Part shown: one piece after another, positions 23,001 to 35,000 of the stretch
Layout: each line of letters starts with the position of its first letter
Position numbering within the stretch: position 1 is the first letter of the stretch
DNA from: Henricia sp. BOLD:AAB3569
Lineage: Eukaryota; Echinodermata; Asteroidea; Spinulosida; Echinasteridae
Reading direction: 5' to 3'
DNA length: 64,000 nucleotides
Assembly (NCBI GenBank): GCA_037783545.1
Contig: JBBELK010000293.1
Span: forward strand, 1,302,001 to 1,366,000
Made by a program: the position numbers and the translations under genes
The notes under the pieces: model-generated
Databases searched by the model: none
What the model was told of the DNA's origin: nothing
What the model saw: the letters and a program-made list of their open reading frames with translations, nothing else

Positions 23001-26000
23001 TCAATGGGTGCGAAATGCGTGGTGGCAGCAAACACACACACCAGTCCTTTTCTGTTGTTTACATATATGTACATCGAGCCTCTCAAAAGTATTCCTTAAG
23101 ACCTACACAACCAATGTTCTACTAAATGAGTTATCCAGCATAAAATGTAGAGGCCTTTTCACACTATACCACTTCTGACCCAGGTAACTTTCTACCCAGG
23201 TAGCTGCAAATAACCCGGGTTAAATTTAACCCGGATTTTTGTTTCACATGACAAATGTACCCGGAGAAACACTTACCCGGGTCATCTCTTACATGGGCGA
23301 TCATTAGCGACCCTTTTCCCACTGCAGTTCTGCACGCGCACCTACCCGGCCCGTACACCAACCAGAGGCTTGGTTTGCAAAACATATTTCTGACATGATT
23401 CACTGGTCCGCTTCAGACAGCTGATGAAGAGTGATTATATATTGGCTGCGTTCTACTTACGCAAATGTTGCCAACGTTACAGTGCTTTTGTGCACTCATC
23501 TAAATCAGGGTACCAGTTTGTTGGCGAATGTTGCAAACGTTTGCAATGTTCGCATATTTGGAACGCAGCAATATGGCGATGCCGATCGAAAACATCACTG
23601 GCGATAATGCTTCTTGATTTTTATTAACTTATGGCTCCACACATTTTCCAACTGCATGCCAATCACACACAGAAACGTTTACTGCATGCCCGCCTTCTCT
23701 AAGGACATGCTAACCCGGGTCGGCATGCTAACCCGTTTCCCATGGCAAACACTAACCCGGAGAATCGTCTCAAGGCCGCCGTTAACCCTGAGATTGGTGG
23801 GGTAACCCACCTATCCCGACAAGGGCTATAAGTGGTTAAGTGGCATTTTTGGCCAGTTAACCCGGGTAATTCGTAACCCCGATATTTGCCGTGGGAAACG
23901 AGCCCTTAACCCGGGTAATCTCGGGGTTAAATTTTTCTGTTACCTGGGTTATCTCGGGGTTAAAGTGTCGTGGGAAAAGGTCTTATATGTGATTCCACAT
24001 TGGCAATTGTTAATAGGCCTTCCACAAAATGGCTTTCCATTATTAGCAAACTTATTTGTGTGCCTGATTTCCAAATGAAGTTATATTGGACGAAAGATAA
24101 CAATCGTGTTGTTATGGCAAAGGAGTGTGCTTTCGAGAGAACTTTCTTGACATAAGAGAGGATTTTCTTGCCGCTAATAACACAGACACAGTTCAAAATC
24201 CCCCTTTTGTTATAGTAAATCTTTGATACTTATAGGCTATCCAAAAATATAAAATAAATCTCAAATTTCACAAACATGTACTGTACTTCAGGCACTGATT
24301 ATTTGGTTAATTATTATTTATGGGACATTCCTCCTTTTTTTCTGTGTGTGGTAGGTCACACTTTGTTTGTCACAAATTGAAATTGATTGGAAATTTGTAA
24401 TGGTACAATTAAGAGACACTAATCCTCATTTAAATTCCCATCCCCATTCTTGTTTTGTTTCATTCCATTGATTAGGCATGTTGCGGTTGTTACTTTGCTA
24501 AGTTGTGCACTCAAGCAACACAGTGCAAAAAATTGGGCTCATAGGGAAAAAATGACACATTATATTCCACTGTGCCTCATTATTGGTAGAGCATCTGCAC
24601 GGTGTGTCAGAGGTCTCGGGTTCGAATCCCGATGAGGACCGTAATCTTTTTCTCTCATCTTATGTTTGGTCGTTTTCTGATGCGTAATTATAGGATGATC
24701 TTACTCCTCCGAGAGGCTACTCTAGTGGAGGGACGGATGGCTATGACTCCCATGATGAGGGTCTAGGCAGTGAACATGAAGATCAAGATGATGAAGACAG
24801 TGATGACATAGAGGACGAGGATGAGGAGCTTAGTGATGCAGAGAGGGATGCGGACGCACATAGCGATATGTCTGAAGATCATGGTATGATTTTTCTTTTT
24901 CGAGCGGAATGTTTGAGAAAAGACTAGTATAGTGTTGTAGGAGCACATTAGAGAGGTTTTGCAAGCCGACGGATACACGCGAGTCTTTCCACGGTAAAGG
25001 GGGCATTTTGGCAACACGGACCTTATTTTGCAGAAAATAAAAGAAATAAGTTTCAGTTGTTCTGAAGAGATAACTTGGGCCCAAAATGGGTTACAAATAG
25101 TGTGACAACATGCCTTTCTAAAATCCCTGTGTACAAATTTCCAATATACGCTCGTAACCGGGACGGCCTAAAATGTAACACAATTAAGTGGTTGCGAGTG
25201 TATATAGGAAATTTGTACACGGGGTTTTTAGAAAGGCATGTTGTCACACTATTTGTAACCCTTCAGGACAAACTGAAACTCTTTTATTTTGATACCAGAC
25301 AATGGTATTTTCTTGAAAATATGTGACCGACTCTGGCAAAACCCGACGCTTCTCGGCATTTCCCATTACGTGATATGGGCCCACAACCTTAGCAAATGGC
25401 CTCTGGGACCAACTTGAAAATTTGGCAGAATCAACATCGGGATACATTCAAGATTTGTTTTGTTGTTTGATCTTATGAACTGTCTCAAAATTCCTCATAT
25501 TATTGACAAAAAATTAAATAATCAACTAGTTTGTCAAACTTTAAAGACCAATAGCTCCATTTCACTTTTTCTGATCTGTCATACTTTAATTGATCATAAC
25601 TTCGCCAAAAATTATCAGAATTTCCTCAAACATGTTTTAAAAGATACCTTTTTGTATGCACACTAAGATGATACCTAAACTTAAATTTTGAATTTTCATC
25701 ACAAGTGTTGGGTTTTGCTGGAGCCGGTCACATATGGTCTGTGTTGCCAAAATGCCCCCAGTTTACCGTGGAAAGACTCGTATGCATTTGTCGGCTACTG
25801 CACGATTTGCAAGAGTGTGCCTATTTTGTATCGCATGTTGATATGAGCGTGATTTTGATTGACACCTGCTTCATCAGTAGAGTACGTATCATATACAATA
25901 CTGAGCCTACAGTTATAGAGCACCATACAGTGGTGTAGCAGGCTGAATCCAAGACTTTGGTTGTCGATTTGAATCATGGTCCATATGCTGAGCGTGTGCC

Positions 26001-29000
26001 CTTTGGCAATAAGGCACTATGCAAGAAAATGGCTCTTTCTACTAGTAGGAGTAAATGGGTATAGTGAAAAGTGATGTTTGATTAGTCCTTGTGCATCATC
26101 ATGGGACTGAATTGCTCTCTTGGAGGAGTAGAGAAGGTTTAAGGAATACTATTATTGAGCTTAAAGGGGGAATCAGAGTTTGTACTGTCCGAAGACTGGG
26201 CCTCGCCAAAAATCACGATTTATTTGAACCAGTTGATAGTCTATGAAAAAAATACAATCGTTCTACCGTTTTAGATCTATCCACTTTATGATTTTTGAGT
26301 ATTTTCCCAATAAAAAGTATCGGGTCGGTGGGCAATTTTTTTAAATTTATTTATTTATATACCACATCCAACAGCGGAGGGACCGCCAATTACAGGAATG
26401 GGAGCAAGTGTGGTTGAGTGCCTTGCTCAAGGGCACAGGTGCCACAACCCGTCGCGGCCCGGAATCGAACCTACATTCTAGTACTAGCACAGGAACTTAA
26501 GTTCGACGCACTAGACCGCTCGGCCATAACACCCCACCCCAATTTATATGCAAATAGCAGTAACCATGGCGCAGCTATGCAAGTGACATTTCTGGACGAG
26601 TCGACGTAGATGCAAAATCTGTTCCACATAGGCCGTTTTCGAAACGCTCTGTGTTTTACAGTCAGGCTCGGTATTTTGAATTTGATGTCTTCATTTTGAA
26701 TTCGATGTCTTCATTCGATGTCTTCATTTGGTGTTAATGAATATGCTCAAGAGGGCCAGGTGAACGTTTAAATTAGCATAGTTTTCGTCTGTTGTTCGCA
26801 TAAAATGGAAGGTAAACTTACGATAAACAATTGTCCTTAATTTTCAACAGGGGTGAAATTTTTTATTCGGAATTTGTCTCTCTAGTAACCGAGGATCAAT
26901 ACAATACCTTTTTATTCTCGTGAAAAGCGGAGAAATAAACTCTGATTCCCCTTTAAAGACTAAGACATTGGGACTGTGCAATTGTGCAATACAAGAACAG
27001 CAAACCTTACGCATTGCGTAAGTCCGCCTGCGCAACTTATTATTGCGTAAGCTGCACAACATTTCTGTGAAAATTACACGCAAGACTACGGGGCTTAATT
27101 GTGCCATTTTCAAAATTAGCACAAGCTGCGCAATTTTTTTGTGAAATCGGCTGCTGGGCAAGAATATTACATGCATTTTAAACTGCTTCCATCACCAGCC
27201 TGTCCCTCTGATAAATATTTTCTACCGAGTACAGATAGGGTAGGTAGATTATATAGACCATATTACTTCATACAGTGATGAATTAAGCGTCTAAATCAGA
27301 TAGCCATATGTGGGCTGCATTAGGAGCTATCTCGGATCTTATCTGTAGTTTCTTTCCGGAGCTGCTTATGTGCATCTTGTAAGTTTAGACAAACACTCCA
27401 CATCGTCAAGATAAAATGACATTGCCCACATACAACTCTCTGAAATACATTTGACCGGATTACTGTTATAGAAAAGCTTGTCTTTTATATCTAGGTAATT
27501 TTTATTTATCACTGTATTAAAAAGGAAAATAATTTCCTTGTTCTCAAAAGTCTTTAAATAAAAAAAGGCACAAATTAAAGTTTAAACTGGATTTTAGGCA
27601 CACAATTGCTCATTTGAAAATTTAAAGAAAGGTAAAATTTTTGGAGTTATGTCACCAAAAATAATATAATTTACAAACCTAAAAATGTGGTTTTGATTGA
27701 TTTTCAGAATTGGAACTTAATCTGAACTAAAGTACAAAGTAATATGACGTATTCATCTCTTGCTCATGTTGCTGGTGTTTACATGAAGACAAATGGTTTT
27801 TAAATTTCCGAAATTCATTCCTCCAAAATGCCAAGTACGACTACATATCTTTTAGTACAATGAAACCGATAATAATAAAAGCAATACAACAAAATTGCTC
27901 TTTTAACAAGGATAATTTTAGGTCCCAATTCCATGTTTTCATTCCTGATAATACAAGATTCCTGTTTTAATAAGGTAATCTGCAAAGCATTCCAAGGACC
28001 TCTTATTAAAGGAGCGTGTCCAGATCACATTTTTGAGCCCTGATTTTTTTTCCCATGGGCGTTGATATTTTGATATTTGTCATATTTTTCTCATTACCAT
28101 TCTGAAATTTTGTGCTTTCAATCCGTATATTCTAAAGGATATCGTCAAAAACTTCCGATGTTTTGTAAACTAATTTATCTGTTCCATAAAACACTGCAGT
28201 GATCACACCAACCTTTTTGCTTCCACATCCAGATTGGAGGTTGCAAATTTCCCGTTTTCTTCCCATGGATAGTATTTTGGGGAAGTATTTTATATGATTG
28301 TAAGGTTAGAATGAAATCCATTTTATGGGAAAAATCTGAACCAGCTCCTTTGAGCAAGGTTCAAATGTAAAATAGTTCATTTATATGCAAATAAATAACA
28401 GGGGTCATGATTCTAATCTTCCATATTTTTCCCTCCTTCATGTGACAGGAGTTGCCACCACCTCTGCAGCCGCTCCAGACATGTTCCCACAGAAGTTCAA
28501 ATCGCGACGCAGCGAGTACGACGACCTGATCCCCAACCCTAAGAGGCTCCTATCGATAGCCAATGAACTGCACAAACTCAATCAGGTCATCAGCGGTATG
28601 GTTCCAGTTAGTGCACTGCCTGTTAGTGCTCGCAATCGATCCAGGAAGGAGAAAAATAAGCTGGCATCGAGGTAAAGTTGGAGCTAGCCCTTTCGCATGA
28701 AAATTTGATGCACGTCACTTTGATAAAAAGTGGTGCATTACCAGAAATTTGTGAACTGCCTGTCTCAAATGAGAGCGCTGGTATACCACGCTACGCACAT
28801 GAGCAGTAAATGTTTACATACTGTACATGTAACAATAGGGCCACGCGCGCTTGCACGTGTTACGTGATGCACGATAGATTCTGCGCTATAATATGCATAT
28901 TTTAGTAGAGATTTGTACGTTTGTCATACCAATGTACACCGTCGAAGTTCACATAAAAAGGATATTTTTTTCGCTTGATGTAAACTTTAAAATACTGTCC

Positions 29001-32000
29001 TCTATTGACAATATTTGAAAATTATTGCACGCTCTCATATGCTTTTTTGCCTCGCAAATCATTGGATTTTGATCAAAATTTTCGCCCCAAACAACACAAT
29101 GGTTAGATATTTGGCATAGGCTATTTGCGCTTGTTTTCCGATTGTCGGTATGCACATTGTGACGTCTTGTGGTCAAGATGCTGCACAAACTCTACCAGTC
29201 GCGGTCAATGTAAGTTCGCTCATGCGCAGAATGCGTGTTCACATATTTCTGGTATTATGGGAGGGAATTTTGAGTGAAGCGCTAAAAACCACCCAGAATC
29301 AAAGTGATGCACGTCAAATTTACACGCAAAAAAGCACAATGTGAATCCACCCAGTTTTCATTTCATTTATTATTTTTCAGGTGAACAATAACGATCACAA
29401 AATACAATACCTATTTAAAGGTTAGGCCATAAAAAAAAAAACTATGTTTAGCGTTAGCGCGCGTCACTTTCAACCCTGTCCATAAAATGTTTTTAAAAAC
29501 TTAGACGCACTGTCTGTTGAGTGTTTCGATTAAAAACATGCCTGTAGACTTTATTGCTTGGAATCCACTTACTCCCCCCACCCCCCAAAAAGAAAAAAAC
29601 GCGTCACCGCATCACTTTGGGGGACTTCAACTTACACTAAACATAATTTTTTTTTTTGTCTTTTTTTCTTCACATGTACATGTATGAACAAAGGAAATAG
29701 CTAAAAAAGTATATCTCTAATGCTGCTCTCACACTGTGGCGAATATTCTTGCGAATATGAATATTTGAATTTCGCGGTGAATTCGCCCGAAAATTGCGAT
29801 TGGATAGTGAATATTTTCATCTCGGTCATCTCTCGACCTCTCCTTACCAATATCGTACGAATATATTACGAATGCTTACCAACGCTTGCCAATGCTTGCC
29901 AAAGCCTTACGAATAGCTAATGAACGTTGCGAATTTTGCGAATGAGCTTACGAAAAATTTCAAATAAATGCAGCGAATGCCTTGCGAATGTTACGAATGC
30001 TTACGAATGGGCTTACGAATGTTACGAATGTCTTACCAACGTTGCCAATGCCTTGCCGTTTTCTTATGAATGTTACGAATATTTGATGACGCGGCCGCGA
30101 TTGGTATAAATATATAGCGGAGCGAATCTGCCTCTGGCTCATTGTTCGTTTGACTTTGGAGAAAAAAACAGCAACACCACATTTCATCAAGAATCAAAAA
30201 GTTACAAATGCCTTTACGAACGTTGCCAACGCTTACGCACGCTTTACCAACGTTACCAATGGCTTACCAATGCTTACGAAAATCGACGGCGAATGACCGC
30301 CTTCACAACATTCGCTGAAATTTAGGAAGCGCTTCCTAAATTGACCGATCTTCGTAAGGAGGTGGAGAATGACTTGTGAACGTTCCGAATTTGTTACCAA
30401 CGCTTACGAAGACACGGCGAATGTTGCGAAGTTTGAGCGATTGTCAAATATTTCCATTCGTAAGCACATTCGCTAGCATATTCGCCACAGTGTGAGAGCA
30501 GCATAAAGACAAAAAGCGAACCCAATCACTATCTGGTGGCTGTTGCTGTCAAATACAGTGACAGACGAATAGTAAACTGTACTTGCGAATTTGATTTGCA
30601 TACAGAAACATTTTTACATCTTGTGGGGTACTGTGACCGAGTGGTTCAGGTCACCGACTCGCAACTTGGGGTTGCGGGTTCAATACCCGGCTGGGGTACA
30701 TGTACCTGTGCCCTTGAGCAAGGCACTTAAACACACTTGCTCCATCCTTCGGAAGGGACGTAAAGCTGTGGGTCCAGTGTGTTGTGTAACGCACTTAAAA
30801 GATCTCGGAACACTCTTTCAGGAAGGGTAAGGGGATTCCACAGTGTCTCTGATCGTCGGCTGGCAATGGCGTCACCCACCTATGTATCTCGATGTTTAGG
30901 TGGAACATACTGGGCCTTTTTCCAAATCTCGACTTGGGCTCGGGCTTAGGCTCCGGCTCCATGTAAACCACATGGAGATGGAGCCGGAGACGAAGCCGAG
31001 ATTTGGAAAAGCCCCCTTGTATACTTGTAAGCTTCATGCAATTCAGCCTATGGGCTGCGAATTGAAGTTCATTAAACCCATTAAATAATAATAATTTTAA
31101 AAAAATACTTAAAGAAATGGCCTCTTCGTCCTCAGTCGTCAATCCTGCCCAAACACCCTCAGGTCTTTCCATTAAAAAAGGAGCCAAAGTGTGAAATTGT
31201 TATGCATTAGTAAAAACTGCTTTTCTAATACCCCCGTCAGACCGGATTGGCGGTGCCACTACGGTTTTTGGTCAAAACCGCCATCAACGTAGTGACACCG
31301 CCAGTAGTTTTTCATAGTTTCCCCTACCCGTCACACATGTGTTTTTCTTCGCGGTGCTACTGTTGAGCTTTCAATACTGACTGTCGATTAGAACTGTTTG
31401 AAGACTTTTAGAATACTGAAATTGAAGCAGAAAACCGAAGCTTTTATACTACAAAATATGCCAGCAGTAGCACCGTGCAAGCACCTCAGTGCAACCTCAG
31501 TGGAAACGCCATTGCCGTACAAGCACCTCAATAACACCGCCGGCACCGCCGTAGGAACGCAGTGGCACCGCAGTAAGATCGCCATATTTTCAAAAATTCC
31601 TCCCTGACTCCGCAGTGGCACCCCCATACCCGCAGTGCTCCCGTGGTACATGTAGCACCGTGGTAGCACCGCCATAACCGCAGTAGAACCACCACGGGAT
31701 CGCCGTAGGGTCGCCAGTCTACTTTTTCGGCGATTGCACGGCGGTTGTACTGCGGAGGCACGGCGGTGATGGAGGTGCTACTGCGGTCCTTGTACGGTCC
31801 CACGGCTACTGCGGTCCCACGGCTACTGCTACTGCGGTCCTTGTACGGTCCCACGGCGGTCATGGCGGTACCGCGGCGATCCCACTGCAGATTGGCCCAA
31901 CCCGTGGTGGCACTGCGGAAGTTTTGAACATGTGCAAAGTTTCCGCCGTGCCACCGCGAAGTTCCGCGGTGCTACAGTGATCAATGGCGGAACCACTGCG

Positions 32001-35000
32001 GAACCACGGCGATCATGGCGGTGCCACTGCGGTTTATGCCGTACAAGCACCGCAGTGGCACCGCGCCTCCGGTGTGACGGGGGGTATAATCTAACAAAAT
32101 TTCCCTGAAATTTCTAAATAGTGTAGAAGCTTATGCGCAATCGAAAGACTAAACTCCAATTTTCCACGTGTTTACCGTACGTGATGCTGTAAATTCATGG
32201 CTCTGCTATATAAGAGAGAGAGAGAAAAAAAACACTATTATAGATTTGAGAGTTTAGTTTTAATTATGAAGGTATTGTTTTGTTTACCAGAGCCTGCCGT
32301 CTGAAGAAGAAAGCTCAACATGAGACCAACAAACTCAAGTTATATGGTCTGGACAAAGAACATGGTGAGTTCAGCTTTTCTCCCAAATCCCTGCAGGAAT
32401 ATAAAAGTTTGTGACAGTTTCTCTGTATTCATTCAGTCTGTTGCTAGTACAGTAAATTGTTCAACGGTAAATAATGTTTATGAGTTCAATGGTACTAATA
32501 TTTTCATGAGTTGAAAGATGGAATGTTACATTCAACGATGCGGAGCCAAGTTGAATGGAACAATTCCATCTTTCAACTCATGAAAATATTTGTTCCATTG
32601 AACGAATGAAAAACATTTATTATTTGTTTTATATAATGCCGAAAGAGATCATTGTCATTTGATTGGAGAACATCTGACAGCCTGAGAATATAAAAAAGTA
32701 CTTAAGACCCTAGTCCCTGACATCCCTCACATCACAATGACCGAATCCGACTCATCTACCACATGTGCGTCTTACGCCGTCTGCTTCAGCGTCGTGCAAT
32801 GTCACACTCGTACACGAACACGCACTTGCAGTAGAAATGCATGCATGCAGTGTGCGTGCATTAAAACCGGGCGCGCCGTGCAATGGAACAAAATCGTATG
32901 GAACAAAAATGCATGGTTGGTGACGTAGCATTAAATGGTTACATTATTTAACGCCATGTGACCTGATATCATCCAATCAAATGACAGGGATCTACTTGGG
33001 CTTTATATAATTGGGTGTACACTGTAGGTTAAATTCTCATCCCACCAAAAAACCCAATTATTAAACTTTCGGCATATTGTTGTCCAACTCTTGAACTAAA
33101 TAGTATCCAAGGCCAACTGAACAAATATTTCAGTACTAGCTGGCCTGTACACTGAGGTGGTGGACGACATGACCCAATGCCAGATTTATGGAGTTCCACT
33201 TTTTTTCTCATAATTGACTTAAATTTATGCGCATCTCTGCATGCTAAAATTAAGCAATCTGCTTGTTAAAATTCAAGTATCGTACACACAAGCCCTGTCC
33301 GCATTGGAAATTTTTTTGTCAAACTTACTGAGACAATGGGTACTTTTCCCATTTTTAATCCAGTGCAGACAGCCTAGGACGTTTTTCTCTCAGTAACTTC
33401 TCCCGAGTCCAGCAGCTACTTTTTCTGGCCAACTGCTGCCCAGGAAAATTGACCAGGGAACTTTTCCCAAGACGATCAGTCCAATGCGGACACATTGAGT
33501 CGGTAAAAGCGCTCGGGGGAAGCGTACGTCTGGGCCGTGAAGGTCATACTGCGAAAGGACACTGCGCATACTCTCCCACGGTCTCGGTAAAATTTTACTG
33601 TGTCAAAAAGTCCAAATGCGACAGCAGTAAAATTTACCCATTTTTCATTTTACCATCATCTCGGTAAAACCTCCCAAAAAACAAGTCCAATGCGGACATG
33701 GCTAAAGTCTTGCCTTTTCAGTAGAACAAGGAAAATTGATATAACAGGAATAGCAAATATTTTAAATGCAGACAGGTGTATGTAAAGGCCTTAAAGGATA
33801 TGTATCATTTGCAAGATAAAACTTTTTACAGATTCGTGGAATAAGAGTGTAACATATCTAAGGAAGAATGTTGGTAAACTAGCCTGAAGACATTTTAGCT
33901 ACATAGATGCATCAATGCTTCAGAAAACCTTGAAAATCTATATATGGATTTTGTGTACAAGTGAATGGTACAAAAGTCCCGTGCACGGGACGTTTTTAGA
34001 AAACCACCTTCAGGTGTCAATTTCCATTTCAATTTCCAAATACCATTTTGGATGGAAATAAATTCATGTGGTGTTTGTTATCATTGCTATCAATACTTTG
34101 AGTAAGGTTTTTCTTGTCAACTCATGAAAAACAAAATTGGGTCATTGCAAATGATACAATGGGCCTTTAAAGACAAATATTTCTTTGTATTTTATAATCT
34201 AAGGCAATTTCAGATCCCAAAACCTTGCACAATAAAAAAATTTGTTTTTTTTAATTTCAATATCATACATTTAAAGATAGTATACATGATTGGTAAACTG
34301 TTACAGATAGTTTTATCCCCCTGTGTGATTGAAGATATGCATGATTAAAACCAACCTGAGCAAAAACCAGCTTCGTACTTCGTCTAACTTTTGAGAAAAC
34401 AGTAAAAAAAGGGTTTGCAGTCATTTCGCCCCAAAACCACTTCGCCCTGAACCATTTCGCCCTGAACCACGGCCTGTGCACGAAGTGGTTTTGGGGCGAA
34501 ATGGCATTTGGGCGATGTAGTGTTTTGACGAAGTAAATTGGGGCGAAATGGCACTTGGGCGAAATGGTTTTGAGGCGAATTAAATTTTCGTCTCATGAGA
34601 CGAAAACTAATTGTTTTACTCATAATTTCTCAAAGACTATAGCACTTCAGACAAAACCATTTCAGGGGAAGTTTTCTACGGTCATCATGTTTATTTTGTG
34701 TAAGTTAGGCGTAAATCTGTGAACATTTCTGATTTTCGAGATTACCAATGATGTATACTGCCTTTAAAATATATGCATGCAGCAGGTTTACTGTCTGTTT
34801 GTCCTGATAGGTCCCTTATAAATGAGTGAGTATTAAAACAGGTGCATACAGAAGGAAGCTTTTAACTGTAGAAATATTTCATTTTGATTGCATATGTTAA
34901 CAGATCGCTTAATGCAGGTGATTGCAGCCATTAAGAGAGAGCTACTCATATACCTAGACCAACAACCCCAGGAATCGCCGCGATTGTCGGAGAAGCTTGA

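Noticed and set aside
29721..30503. CRISPR-like appearance of regularly repeated CTTACGAATG words
   Set aside because: Eukaryotic intron, irregular spacing, both orientations, and clear TIRs with TAA duplications: a transposon, not a CRISPR array.
31388..32050. Several 60-110 codon frames on both strands
   Set aside because: By-products of the GC-rich GCGGTGCCACTGCGG word mosaic in a TIR element; no frame is favoured.
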